From Piper betle (taxonomy: Eukaryota; Streptophyta; Magnoliopsida; Piperales; Piperaceae), in the NCBI GenBank assembly GCA_033002965.1, contig JAURVB010013801.1, positions 248,001-312,000 on the forward strand: a stretch of 64,000 nucleotides of DNA, read 5' to 3'. Numbering within the stretch: position 1 is the first letter of the stretch; every line of letters starts with the position of its first letter. Below, one piece after another: positions 10,013 to 24,080 of the stretch. Position numbers and translations under genes: made by a program. The notes beneath the pieces are model-generated. The model was not told where the DNA came from, did not search any database, and saw only the letters and a program-made list of their open reading frames with translations.

Positions 10013-13000
10013 CTATGATTCGGCAAATAATTTCTTCAGTTCCTTTTTGTTCACCTGCATGAATTTGTGATAATCATTCATACCCTCAAAGAGGAAGAAT
10101 TTGCTCAAGCAATTTCTTATGCTTACCTTCCCCATAGCATTTCGAGGAAGAGTATCCCACGGGAACAATCTCGTTGGTAACTAGATGGGGAAATAAAAGA
10201 AAGAAATTAGAAATTATTAAAGAGAGCAAAACAAAAATATATCAATATACGGTCTAAAATTCTGTAATAGTTGAAAAGCGCAATATCAATAACAAAATTA
10301 TAAAGAATATGACAGTTTTAATAACATCCCATTTAATGTTAAAACAGAAGTCCCAATGTAAACTAGTTCTCATGATACCTTGTATGGAGCAAGTTTATCT
10401 TTAGCCCAGCCCTGAAGTTCACCCAAGCTGATAACAGGTTGGGAATCATCTTCTTCTTCCTTCTTTCCATTTGCATTGGGAACAACTATTGCACAAACAA
10501 CTTTTCCATAGTCCTTATCTGGCAATCCCAATACACAACATTCTGATACTGAAGGTTGCTGAAGCAAATAATGTGAGCCAGTTTCCTGTTGTGATAATGA
10601 CTTTAAAAGGATGCCACATTACAACCTTACTTAACTCCAATAAAACTGATTCAATCTCTAATGCTGATAGCTTGTATCTACCAACTTTCATAATGCTCGC
10701 ATTTGTGCCTGTCAATTAACATCAGGTAAGGTGAAACATAATAAAAGAATCTCCCACGTTTAAAGGGCTAAATGCACAATTGTGTGATGTTAGAATACCA
10801 AATGAAAAGCTCATTCCAACTCTCACAAGGAAAAGCCTATAGGAAATTTTAAGCAATCTTCCACACAATTTACAGGTTGGAAATGCACATAAGTAGAATT
10901 TGGTAGATTAAAAAATGATATGCTTTTCGCTACTTGAGCTTTTCAACATTATAGGCATATATTGTAAACAATTGCAATTGATCAAAACACTCTCAGAGAA
11001 TATTCTCAAATATTGGCCATTCACTTTCCTTCTTCTATTGGCAATAAATTTCCAATGCTTACTCAAGGAGTCTATTCATTTTTTCAGAGCATCTTAATAG
11101 AAGCTTCATCCACATCTCAGCAAATAAAGTGAACAAAGTTTCACCACTAAATGGTATCCAGTGTAGAATACAATAGGAAAATATGCAATAAACCATAGAA
11201 AAGCTATAATAGCAATATCAAATGACAATGAATTAAGAGGCTTCAAACTTACGTCTCAAGATTATGTAGTAACCTTCTTCATCCGCTCTCACAGAATCAC
11301 CTGTCTGGAAAAAGCCATCGTCAACAAATGACTCCTCTGTTATCTGGAACACTTTACATGTCTTTCAATTAGTGATATTTAATAATAGCATATTTTAAAT
11401 GTCTGTGAAACAACACTTGTCAAATTAATAAACCTTAGGTTGCTTCCAGTACTCCTTAAACAATGAAGGGCTCTCTAAACACAGAGTTCTCCAACTCCTG
11501 AAGTGTCATTCCCACTTTCGTCTTCTGTGATAATCTTCACCTGATGATAGAAAATCAGAGATCTAAGGTCCATCAATTTAATGTCAATAACAGATAAACT
11601 AAAAGATTGGAAGCATCTACCTATGTGGCAAGCCAGCAAGGTAAAATGAAGAAGGATGGTAAAAAGAAAGGCATTGTATATGAGTCTGATCCAAAGGAAC
11701 CTTTTCTTTTTTTGTAATTAAATGATGCAAAAAACATCGTTTTCTAAATAATCTCTCAGATTCTAACTTGTTTTCTGATGCCCCCTTACTACTGCCCGCT
11801 CAACGTAAATAAAGTAAGAGAATGTTATAATCAGATATCTACAAAAAAATATGATTGATAATTATCATAAAGAAAACAACATTACAGAAATGTCTAGTCT
11901 CTCTGAGTTTCTTATCCATCCATGGAAGATAAATTACCACTTCAAAGCTGTAGCAAATAATATTCGTACCTATAGTGCTGTTCTTCCATGGCAAACATCC
12001 ACCAGAAGTGGATAAAATATAAGTGGCCTTAAAGCCCTATTTCACAACTAGATGATCACATCAAAAATCAATATTCCAACAATCAATAAATTCACAAAGT
12101 CATGTTAAAATAAGTAGACACCTACACCCTAAGATGTGGTTTTGCCATCAGTGCCGCCTTTGCGTTAACCTCTCAATGGGTATAGTGCCATGACAAACTG
12201 CAAACATCATAATCACGGTTAAATAATAAGACTACAGCAAGAAATGCAACTAAATAGAATATTAGTACCTCTGTCATGCCATAACGTTCAAGAAGCCGAT
12301 GACCTGTAATGGTTTCCCATAGTTTCATGACAGGATAAGGAAGGGCGGATGAGGCACACATCTGCTTAGAAGGAAGAAGGGTAGGAAGTGCAAAAAATAA
12401 CTAGGAGTGATACAATATTTCGGGTAGAAAGCTGCATTGTTTGCACTAAAAATTGCAAAACTCAAATCTATCAATGATGTGTGTCATGCCAGCCAACTCT
12501 TGATATCTCTAGCATCTTATTGTGAATGTAACAGACCGGCCCACATGAAATCTAATGGACCAGTGGCGCACTTGTGGTGTTCTGGTCATCATACTTGTTT
12601 AAAAAGACAGTGGCCAGTCAGATGCCCTTCTTTGCATAAGCCTTAAAAAGAGCAATATAAATGTACTCAAAATAAAAAAATTAAATTATAGAACAACGTA
12701 GAATTTGGAAAATTTAGTAAAACTCTTAAAAATCCTAAGGACCAGCAAATAACTCCCGTGTATTACATAAGTGCTTTGTTCAATGGCATGTGAGAATTTG
12801 TAACACCATTCTAAGCTATTTTTAGATGAATGCAAAGGACATAACAAGTTCTAAATTGCAAAACAAAAAGTGGCTATAAGAAAAAAGAAAAATACAAATA
12901 AATTTGCAGTAATCGTGGTTGTTTAATTATCCCGTCACCAGAAATTCAGCACAATTACATGCCAATGTTAATTAGTAAAAATGGGAAAATGTGCTCTTAG

Positions 13001-16000
13001 AAAACCAAAAAACAGAAAATTTCTGGCGATGCGAAAGGATTTATTTTTTAAAACAACTAACTATATTAATTACCATGAGTGCAAATTACGGGCAGCAGAC
13101 GCAGATGCAACTTGCATATCAGAGTCCGTTACCTCATAACCTTGCAATAATCTAGTATACATTGTTGGTACCTGAAACTCACGTGGAAACATCCAAGGAT
13201 TTAAGTTGACCAGAGAGAAAAATTAAAACTTCCATAATTTGCAAGGAAAGAGCAGCTTACTCCTGTACAAACAGTTATGGCATGGCCAACCTTACTTCCA
13301 TATGAAGGATATGATTCTCTCCATCTCTGCCAGATTCCTCTGCCACTGAACTTAGGCATGAACTCAACCTTGCAAGAGAAAAGAGCAGGCACATAGTTTC
13401 AGTAAGACCTTTAAAATGAAACGGACTTAATAGCTAAATATATTGGAACAAAAAGTTGAATGTGAAAAATCATATAAAGAAGTTGAAGACAAAGAATTTT
13501 ACCACAGATCCAGCATACAGGGGAGCTAGCAATGCATTGAAAAGTCCATGGACATGTAGATTTCAAGTTAAGGGTTCAAGACTGAATGCATATAGCATAC
13601 ATTTATTTCAAATTACGTAGGACAATTTCTATTCATGGATGTGGTGCAGAGGAAGACAATGAAGAAACTGGTTCAAAGATGAATATTCCCAGGCCTCAGT
13701 CAAAATTTGAACGTGCAAATGTCAAGTAGGGAACGTAATTCGAATTGTTGCATAATAAAAATCAAAACCTTAAATTTAGCACCACAAAACTCTTGACTGC
13801 ATAGTATTTTTTTCCAAGTTTGATATATTGGGAACTACATTAACCACTAGAGATTAAAAAACAGGAGTTAAAAAATGATAAACCGAAAACCACTGTATAC
13901 GAATTTAGATGTGCGGCAAGACAATAAGATTATACAGTCAAATAATGGACTAAAAGACAAATACTTTCGTAACAAAAAGAAACTAAAGTTTACAGAATGC
14001 TGAACATAAGTACCCATGCTAATTAATTCTAACTCTACATGACATTGAAAACCATTTATGACAAGATGAATGCTGCAATGATCTTTCCTCAAAGCAGAAT
14101 TCCATTTTTTTCCAAAAGAGAATAATCATGCCCACAATAAAAGCAGAAACAAGTGCATAAAATCAGTCTGTGGTCGAGTAAAATGTGCAAAAAATGCCCA
14201 AGCATGAATAACTACAGCGGCATCTTGAAAGATACCTGCGACAAGATACTTTTGTGAGCGTGAACAACACCTTTAGGCTTTCCAGTTGTGCCGCTAGTAT
14301 AGACAATTAATGCAGATTCCTCCCCTGCCTCATCTTAAAAATGCAAGTTAAGAAAACATAGAATTGAACTGGCACTATTTACTTGAAACGAAGAGAAACT
14401 GATAAAGGAGTAAACAAACCTTCTACAACTTTGGAACTTTTTATGTTGCAACACAAGTTGTCCAGGCCAAGCTCTAAATTTGTCAATAAATAACTGAAAA
14501 CAGGGGGTATAAGAGAAAATTCAGCCTCGCATTTAGAGGCAACAGTTTTCATAAGCTCCTGGTGTTCCTCAGCGGTCAAAATCATGGCAATATCCCATAA
14601 CATAAGCTGGAAAACATTTATTTCTATATTGAACAAATACATTTCCAAACAACATTATCAACATTTTTATCTTATCCCAGGAAGCTATGATTGCATAACT
14701 TGACCGACTTGTGCAATGAAACTATATGTAATGTTAAATTCATCATCACCTTGATCAATTTTATAGCAATACCATAAGCCTATCTATGCCAGTGAAATAC
14801 CAAATTACCGAATCATTCATCACAGGCATCAGCCCAGCTTCAGGATAGCTAAGAGCAAGGGGAACAGCAACTCCACCGCTCAACCGTGTTCCCAGCAGAC
14901 CAGCAACAAACTCAGCAGAAGGTTTGGCTACAATTCCAATTCAAGCCCCCTTTAAACCACCTTTTAAACTGATCTGCACTTTTAGAGGAGAAGATGTCTG
15001 ATCTCTCCCTTCTCGGGAAATCTGAAACGTGGGAAAACATGCAATACTGAAATAGATAAGTTGTTGCCAACAACAAATAAAGTTCAATGGAGGTCAATGC
15101 CTATGCAACAAACATGAGCAAGTTTAAGGTACTATGTTGTAAAAAGCCAATCTTAGAAGCAAAAATAGTTTATGATTATCATCTTCATACTAGGGACAAA
15201 ACAAGAGAAAAATTCGTACACTATCAAGGCCAACACTGCACAAAAGGTTAGATATGTGCCAAGCGGATCCAATGAGTTGGCTATAACTGTAAGTGAACTT
15301 TTCAATTGTTACTCAATGAAGTTCTTCTCGAAATTGCTTTGACTACCCCCATGAATGTGAAGGATGGCGAACCTGAAACAAAACAATTTAAACTCGGATG
15401 CATTATAGAAAATAAAAGCTCTACTGGCTTCAACAATTGACAATATTAAGCAGGTGTTTACAAAGACAAGCATCTTCTTCTTCTTGTCCTTCTTCCAGCT
15501 TTTCCCAAAAAGCGGTCTGGGGCATGGATCATAATTTATTGCCTATATATGATGACTGATGACAAAATTTTGCCAGTCGGATGCCATTCCTTACACCAAC
15601 CCTCCTCCATTATCTAGCTTTGGATGGCGATGCAATAATGCATGAGCATTGGCGGAATTGTTGACGAAAACGAAAATAGTTTAAAAAAAAACAATTTGAA
15701 CTTTATTGCATTGTATCAAAGATTAAACTTCGTGTTGAACACGGCTATTGACATTTCCAGTATAATCTCATTGCCACCTACAAAAAGTCATCTAACAATA
15801 CAAACAAGCAGCTAGAGAGCACGAATTCAAGCATGCAAAGCAGAGGAAGACGAAAGACACCACTTACGGCCACCATCAACAACTGAACTCAATTCACTCA
15901 AATTCTAACACATCTCTAAAGCATGCATTGCAAACACAGAACATCCTTAACAAAAAGCTCAAACTCTTGCTTGCATGCCAGAATGTAGAAAATAAAAAAA

Positions 16001-16148
16001 GTACCAGTGTCAGCGTCGAAAGAAGATGGGAATATATCGGAAGAGAAGAAGAAGCAGCAGCAGGGGATGTGGCGAAAAGGCGGGAGAGAATGGAAGAGGA
16101 GGAGATGGGGAGCGGTTGAAGAGTATAAATGAGGTCATCTGCTCCCAT
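10013..16148 (-). pseudogene. AAE13: AAE13-like malonyl-CoA synthetase, multiply damaged copy
   Basis: AAE13 is an ANL-superfamily ligase that activates free malonate to malonyl-CoA in cytosol and mitochondria. Exons recognised, in gene order: a possible targeting exon (~15998-16148, Ser/Leu/Arg-rich, MGADDLIYTLQP), ~15241-15375 (KFTYSYSQLIGSAWHISNLL), 14809-~15019 (IGIVAKPSAEFVAG, VMNDS), 14420-14606, 14236-14333 (AMP-binding loop [14 protein letters not shown]), 13503-~13552 (HVHGLFNALLAPLYAGS), 13261-13368 (FSGRGIWQRWRESYP), 13074-13171 (VPTMYTRLLQGYE), 12269-12361 ([13 protein letters not shown]), 12122-12197, 11434-11540, 11253-11343, 10635-10708 (YKLSALEIESVLLE), 10379-10558, 10127-10180 and 10013-10054 (VNKKELKKLFAES, stop). 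Lesions: TGA 15302-15304, CGA to TGA at 14941-14943, one base lost near 13080-13090, TAA 12165-12167 with further damage in that exon, two bases gained plus TAG at 11475-11477, and a lost splice donor at 10634. All exon phases otherwise agree, so the order is certain and the copy is very probably dead. Confidence 0.9.
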
Positions 16149-17617
16149 TAATGGAGTTTGCGAAGGTCGCCTCCCATGCACCGGCCACCACGTACAACCC
16201 GCCATGCACGTTTTGGATACGAATTCAGTTATTACAAGTAGGTGATTTTAGTTAATACCAACCTAGATACGGTTTTATGATATTTAAGTATTTTTTTGTA
16301 TCTAAATTTGTTCTTTTTACGGTGAGTTTGGATTTTGATTTAGTTTTGGAGTATTTAAGTGCTATATTCACAAGGGGTTCATAAATAATAAATAATAATA
16401 AATTAATACAAAGAAGTAAAAGTTGTTTTTTCTTTCTATTACATTTTTTTATTCGATCCTATGAATGTACATAAAATACAGAAATTATATGACTATATAT
16501 ATAAAGACGGGTAAAATAATTTGTTATATTGTAAAAAATATGACACTAATATATAAAAGGATGTAAATACTTAAGCAAATATAAATAAAACGAGTAAGAA
16601 AACAATGAATTTATTCAAACATTATATTTTATTATCTAATGAAAAGTGAAATTTATAATTAAATAATAATATAATATTATCCTCGTAATATTACGATGGT
16701 TTTTAATTATTTATAATTCAATGTTAGTATTTTTTATCTTAGTTATTTTTATCATTTTTTGAAAAAAATTTGTTTAAGTTAGACTAAATTGAATCAGTTC
16801 AAACTATTTTACGTTTTCCATCTAAACCAAATATAAGTCAAGAAAACTAAATTATAAAGCAAAAGATAATTAATTGAACATAATTTATATTTAAATCATA
16901 AATATAATATTATTTTATTTTGTGCTCTTAAATTCTTCCCCCATTGTACCTTAATTATAGCCATAAAATAAACAAATTTAAGTTTTGAGAGGTTTATTAT
17001 GGGGTCAAATGAATGTTTGTATTCTGACTGAGTACGGGTCCTAAATCAGGTGATTAAATACATTTTTCTTAAAACAATTCTCTGGTCAAAGGTTTTGACT
17101 TTTAAATGTTTGACAAATAACATTCCATGTTAGGGTTTAGAGAAGACCAAACCGAAGTAATTCTGATCGAGCGGACCCGCTGTGCAGGCCAAGGCGCGGC
17201 AGCGCCGCCGTCGACGACCAGCCTGCCGGCTTCCGGCGAGGTACTAACCCCCCATCCCTCTCAGTTTTTTTCCCAATACTGTTTTAGTATGGAGGGAAAT
17301 GGAATTGGTTGGTGGTTATGGTTGGAATGCTGGGACAAGCATGGGGGATGATTGTTTGCTTGTGAAGATTGAATTGTTTTAGATTGGGATGTTGGAGACA
17401 AGCTTCTCTGGGTCATGGGGAGCTGAAAAATGGTGTTACCTTTTTTTTTTTTTAAAATGCATCTTATACCATAGCTATCAGGTGTTTTGTCACGCATTGC
17501 AAACATTCTTAGCGAGGAACCGATGTGGTGTGTGCTTGTTTCATCTTTAACATTAAGCTTGGCTTCATCATCGAAATCGGCTCTCTATTTTTTTGTCCTA
17601 GACTTGTGCAGGTCCAC
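16149..17617. other. AT-rich intergenic stretch and PCC1 leader
   Basis: 16200-17100 is AT-rich with no coding signal. About 17130-17240 is a short GC-rich block ending in ...CGGCGAG followed by GTACTAAC, a plausible 5' UTR exon and donor of the PCC1 gene, whose coding exon opens after the acceptor at 17610-17611. Confidence 0.5.
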
Positions 17618-19583
17618 ATGGATGGTAGTCATGTTATGGCAGAGTCAGCAGATGCGAGTTCTAACCTTCATTCTGAATGGGAGTTCAGCTGGTGAGTGCT
17701 CTGTATTACATCACCTTGCTCGATTGGTCATTCCATGGCAGAGTGCATCTCATTTTGCTGCTGTGTCATTTGTCATATAACGTTTATGTTGTCTCTTTTT
17801 ACTTATATATAGTTTTATAAACTGGTCGTTTTTGTGTTTCATTTGAGAGGGTTCTTGTGAAATTCTTTTCTAATGTAGTTTTAGTGGTAGTCTGGTGCAA
17901 AGTAAATGACGAATAGCTGATATCCTCTTTTTGTGTTGTCCTTGATTTTAATTACAAGTTGTGAGGAGTTTCAAGTCTGCTCCTGCCTTTTGGATTTTAT
18001 ACTTAGCCTTGTGAATTTAACTCTTATAAACAATAAGACTTCTCACCATGGCAGATCTTATTTGTCCTAGACAACTAGCAACTTATAACTTTATTGTTTA
18101 TCTGATGCTGTTTAAAATTACTTTTTTACAGCAATAGTGGGTTTTGGGTTGTGTGTGTATTTATATCATTTGGCAGTTCCTTATGATTCAATTATTCAAC
18201 TTTAGGGACCATGGAAAGGTTTTTGTATTTTGCACTTAACAATTTAGTTATCACATTGAATTGGCTTTTAACCTCCTTCACCCCAGCGAGTTCCATGGTT
18301 TATTCGATGAAAGTCACTTTTTACTTCCAGTTTATTGTGTGTGATTTAGCCAGAAGATGATAGAATTACATATGTTTATGATGCTGTATTCTGTAGTTAT
18401 AATACAATGCAAGCACATTTTCCCCCAAATAAATATATGGGGATATTCTGTCTTATGTAACTTTATACAGTCACACTCGGTCTAGTGGAAAGGCAAATGT
18501 GACCATTGTTGAGTGTATGACTTTTTATAAAGATGCAAACGTCAACATTTTATCAGTGTTTGAAACTTGTTTTGGTGCGTGAGAATTGATTCTTGTTACT
18601 TTTTGCCATATCATGGCTATAACATAATTCATTTGCAGCGAGTTGGAAGTAGATTATGAATCAAAAGAGAACGCATCAATTGTCTGTGCAGCTCTAGCTG
18701 TGGATAAAGAGGTGATATTCATGTGTTTATGTTCTGTGTTGTGAATGGAAGTTTTGAGTTTCACTTTGGAAGGCAACGTATGAGTTTTACATTTTTTTCT
18801 TTCATTCTATGCCTTGGAAGTTCTTTTTATGTCTTAAAGGCGAGGTTGTTTCTTTGTAATGCAGTTGCAACCAGACAAAGTCCAAAGACAACTGTCTACA
18901 TCTGATGGAAAACTTTTGATGTGAGTCTCTACTTACTACTTGTGATCTAGCAGTTTTTTGTTTTCGTTAATTGAGATGGTTTGTTGAATGCCGGATTTAT
19001 GGGGTATGTAATATTTTTTCATATGGTTATAAAATATCAGGAATAGGATGATGTTTTTTCTGTTGTATAGAGTTTGGTAAGATAATGAATTGCATATATA
19101 TTCATTGTTTTTTTTCTTTTTTGTAAAATAATATGTAAAGAGCAAAGCCATGTGCACCACTAGTTTTCCCACCTTTTGTCACCTCGAAGGCATTGTTTGG
19201 CTTATTCAATTAGCCTCCTGGATTATGCTTACATGGCAATTTTTTGGGCCAATCAAACATAAGGTAGGGAAAAGTGAGGAAAAATTTGGGTGGTGCACAA
19301 ATTATTTCCCATATTTAAATAGTTAGCTGGCTTGAAAGCATGCAGCTTCATGTCATTATATAGAACTAATTATATAGTAAACCAGTGATTTGTATCACTT
19401 TTTTCTTTTAGCCAAATATTTTTGTCAGACAGATTTTTTTGATCTGATGCGTTGTTTGTTTTGCACAGACACTTTAAAGCAGTGGAGGCAAGGTTTTTGC
19501 GTGCATCATTCAGTGCTTTCGTTGATATCTTGATACTTGCGACTAAAACAATTGAAGAATTTGGAGGGAAGATGGATTCGTAA
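17618..19583 (+). CDS. PCC1: KEOPS/EKC complex subunit Pcc1 (LAGE3 homologue)
   Basis: Pcc1 is the small dimerising subunit of the KEOPS complex, which makes the t6A modification at position 37 of ANN-decoding tRNAs. Four coding exons with matching phases: 17618-17691, 18639-18711, 18865-18920 and 19469-19583, giving 105 residues, typical for plant LAGE3-like proteins. The core reads WEFSCELEVDYESKENA, IVCAALAVDKELQPDKVQRQ, then HFKAVEARFLRASFSAFVDI and LATKTIEEFG, close to Arabidopsis At5g53045 as I remember it. The chosen ATG at 17618 (MDGSHVMAESADASS) is the first after a splice acceptor; Met at 17636 in the same frame is an alternative. No lesions are seen; it is one of three fully intact genes here. 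Confidence 0.92.
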
Positions 19584-21331
19584 CATTCTCACTGAAATGA
19601 ATCTTTGTCAAGTACTTTAAGGTGATTTTTGTGCTTGATTAACATGAAACCATCATTGCTATATTCTGTTCTACTCTTAAGCTTTTCTTTTAGCATACTT
19701 TGTGGTTGTGATAAGAACTAAGGTATGTTGATGAACTGTTTACTCATTGCTTGTCCAAAATAGTCATCTAAGTCAAGTTTTTACTTCACTTGAATGCTAG
19801 CATGTTTTATCCTGATTTCACAAGCCAAAACACAGGCGAGGGTGAGAGTTCATGTGTTAAATGTGTATGGTGCTAATGTCTGAAGAAAACTCTCAACTTC
19901 GTTTGACACTTTAATTGACTAAGGCTCTAGCTTGGTGTCATTTTGAATCATTGTTGTTTGATTCTATTTTGAATTAAAGCTAGTAAAGATAACAAGTGCG
20001 AAAGTTTTATATTACTTTTTTTTTATAATTCTCAAGCTGGTTTCATTCAACACGCTCACAACTCTAACTTGCTAGGGCACTAATTTTGGTGAGTGTAGCG
20101 GCTAAAAGCTTGCTTGTCTCCGAGTTTTAGTTTTGAGCCCAACAGTTGTAGTCTCAGTTAAACTCTAGCTGGCTCGATATTTTTTCTCATAGCTGCAATT
20201 ATTCTCTTATGAATTGTAAAACAAATAAAAACAGCCGTTAATCAAAACATTGTCAAGCTAGTTCAAGATTATTTTAAATGTTATGCTAATTGGACTTGAA
20301 AGCTCAGATAATGGTGCTACACAGCATGGATCTCAGTTCATTGTATTATTTGACAAAATTAGGTCGAAATGATGGGGCTCAATTTCGGTATATGTGTCTG
20401 GTTTGAGCCGAATCATACACCTCAAGTGCAATGATATCTTTTGTTTTTTACTCGTTATGCTAAATTATCTCACCGAGGAATGCAACTCAATATATTTCAC
20501 TTTCAGAGTTGAAAGACAAGTAATCATGTTTACACAAAGTCAATTAGCAGATCATTTCAGGAGAAGCATACAATATGGTAAAGTTGGTTACCCTCTCCGG
20601 TGGATCGTAGTTCACTGGCTGTCCACTGTCCAGAAGTACAGCGTTTTGGTGAAATCTGTCTTTTTTTTGCTTGTGAGAACAGCAAGAAGACGACACAAGC
20701 AACATGGCTGGGTGTTATATAAATAATAAAACGCCTCTTCGGTTCACTTGCCAATTTTGTCGTGACGTGCTTAACACATAAAATAAGTGTTTTATATGAT
20801 AAATGATATTTCATTTTTTTCGAGAACAGTTTACTTCTTTTGAGCAGCCTTGATAGGCTTTGTTCGGTTTTCGGCTCCATTCGATTCCACTCAAACGGAA
20901 CCGCCTGATTCGATCGGCTGGTTCTACATATGCCTAATTCCTCGTATAATCAAAAGCCAGTTGGTTCTTCTCATTTTCCCTGATATTATAACTTGATATA
21001 GGCAATTATTTTATATATTTATTTATTTTTTGAGGGGCTAAAATTTTATTCGAGACGGGGGAAAGATTGATCAAATGTTTTATTCGATGGCCTGGCTAGC
21101 TAGTTAGGATTATAGTAAACAAGTTTTTGTCTTTTGGCATGGAGAACTGCGAATATAGGGCAACTGCCCAATGTCTACAATCTTGTATGTCTCTTTCTTT
21201 ATGATATATATATCGACTCTTTTGCTAGTATATTGTATCAATCGGGTCGTCTAGCTTCACAACATTGGTCGATCGCCATACATAAGCTTCACATAACTTT
21301 GCATTAATCTCGCTCTTCTTCTCAATGCTTA

Positions 21332-21375
<44 letters not shown>

Positions 21376-24060
21376 TTTTCAATATATAATATAGCTAAAT
21401 GTACAGGTCTCCACTGATCTTTCATGCCCAGAAAAAATCATTTGTAAGAAGATTTTCTAATTTCTTTACAATCTTAAATTTACCGTCGGTTTTCCATAGG
21501 CTAATTGCCGCCTAGCTGCAAGTACATTTGTTTGTGTCAAGTGATTAGTACGTATTTGTTTCTTAAGGAAAATTAATTAGTTCATCATATTAAAGTGTTT
21601 TTTTACATGGGTACGTAGGCTACATACTGGTGGATATTTTCTGATCCATTAGTTCACAGTAATATTAATATAAAGAAAAATCCACGGGGGGGCAGCAGTA
21701 TATGAGAAGTTTTGCTGCAGGTCCTAGTGCCATAGTGATCTTCCTTCGCAAGTTTCACTGTTTTACCCACAAGAAAACTACTGTTTCATGCACAGATACA
21801 CCCACTGACTTGTTGCACTCATCTCAACTCGCACGACGCAATAGCCGATCTTGATCAGAATCCAAAAATCCTTAAATATTGCGCTCTGAGTGGTTGGTTA
21901 ATAAAGAAGATCTTTAACTTTGTCAGTGCTGGATCAGCCATGCAGGGTTGAACCAACATCCGAAAGTGGCCAGTCACCCATAGCACGTACAGAGGTGCAA
22001 ACGCCGCTCACAAGGCTTTCCATCCATCACATGTCATAACCATTGTACTCGAGTATGTGTGATTTCCAGTTTCCAGGGTGAAATTGAAGGAGATGCAGAG
22101 GCGGGAGCAGGCAGCTGCACCCACCTCTGGACCTCTGGTGCAGGCAGCCCAGACTGCGGCCATTTGTCGGCTACTACTTGATGGTGGCATATATTAAGCG
22201 GATGTTGGAGGCATGAACAATGAAGGCATGCCCTACTGTCTCTCTCCTCTTCACCTTCCAAACTCCAGCAGCCTGCAACAAAATGTCAATGGATTTAATG
22301 GCAGCGGGTAGACCACCCACCAATTGTACCCTTACCATTAAATTACTACGCCTGCCTGTCTGAGGTACATTACTGAAGCCTTGCGGATCCCTCGGATCTA
22401 TGTGGCCATCAAAGAATTGTCCACCATCAAAGCTTATTCTTTGAAAAAGAAAAAAGAATTCAAAGCTCATTAGTAGCTAATGCACCTCAATACGGGATTT
22501 GAATCATATTTGAAGCTCCAATTAGATAGTTTTACATCATAAAACGAAGATTTGGTTTCGATTTGAGGTTAAGGTTTAAGGATTTGTGCAGAGATTTTTA
22601 GATAATAACACATTAATCGTAAGAGACATTGATGGTTTATATATAAGTTAATTAGAAATTTTTATTTATTGGGCTAACTATTAGATTCACCGAGAAAAAA
22701 CCACAATTATAAAAAAAATTTGCGTAAGTTATAAGGCAATAATATGTAAATTTGATAAAAGAGAAGATTGTTAGAGAATAATAATTTTTGAGTTTTTTAG
22801 GGGCTTAAAGAGTTAATAATTACATTAGAGTCAGGTAAGCATTAGTATTTGCTTATATCGATTATGAAAGTTTTTTTAAATAAGTTATAAGGTGATGATA
22901 CGACGAAAGATGATATTGTTAGATAATAATAATTTTAAAGTTACTTAATGCGTGAAAAGAAAATAATTAAATTATTTTTATGTTAGTCGTAAATGAATTA
23001 GTGAATAATATATATTATATATTATATGTATATATATATTAATAAAACGTTTTATCCTTAAGTTAGCTTTTAAATTAGAACAAGCCACGTGACACGTAAT
23101 CAAGTCTCGCTTGATCAGTGTAAGTCTTTTTGAAGGCATGACAAATATTTGCAAAAATTACTGTGATTAGAGTAGTAATCCAACTTTGAATAGCCTAGAG
23201 CAGCTTAGTCTGAAATATCGTAAAGTGTTAGTGTTTTATTGTTTACCTCTACAAATTTTTGTTCGCGTCATTTAATTAGTTCAAAATTCATCCATTCTTA
23301 TAAAATTGGAAGATAATTCAAATCCAAGTTTTATATATATTTCTTAAGTCAGATGTATTGTAAAGGTTTTGAAATCTCCAGTCGCATGCTAGTGATGGTA
23401 TATAGCTAAATTAGTTTAATTTTAACCATTTTAATTAGATTAGAGTGTCAATTTGCTATAAGGTTAGATACAAGTTAATCAATTCTCATTGAATATTATT
23501 CATAATATTTTTGAAATTTTGATATTTAATGGGCATTGTCATCATGCATATCAATTTGTTGCTTGGAAAAAAACTTGTTAATAACCATTACAACTTGTTA
23601 TTTGTCAGGTAAATATGAATCAAGGTTCCAACCATGCATTAATCCGAGTATAAAGACCACTTTTTAAAATCTAGTGGGAGGGACAATTAAGTTGTTTTCT
23701 TTAACCTACACCCTTTTCCTATTTATATATATGTACCACATTTTTAATTCACTACATAATACATACTTAAGTATTACTAACTACTCGTTAATTAAATTAA
23801 TAAAAGTATTTCATTACTCTAATATCTGCTACTAATACACACACTCATATACTAGCTTTTACTGACCAAGACACGTCATTATGTCTATCTCTTCCAAGTC
23901 TTCTACATGCTGTTTTTTAACTCCAAGGAGCAAGTGCTTCTTCCTTGTCCTTACACTTTGATCTTTTGGAAAATCTGTCTTTCCCTTCAATCCGTCCCTT
24001 CTGGGTGCTCCGCCATCCATCGTCTTTACGTCTTCCTGTACTTGGGTTGCTGTTGGTCTG
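19584..24060. other. Long intergenic region
   Basis: AT-rich with no confident gene. It holds an AT dinucleotide run (21337-21371), a GC-richer block at about 21690-22470 with open frames on the minus strand but no recognised family, and AT/TA-rich filler at 22500-23900. The last part must contain the promoter and 5' UTR of the ROP gene; a TTTCAG at 24065-24070 looks like the acceptor of a leader intron. Confidence 0.5.
21337..21371. repeat. (AT)n microsatellite
   Basis: Uninterrupted alternating A and T for about 35 bases. Likely polymorphic in length. Confidence 0.95.
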
Positions 24061-24080
24061 GTTGTTTCAGGTGAAAAGAG

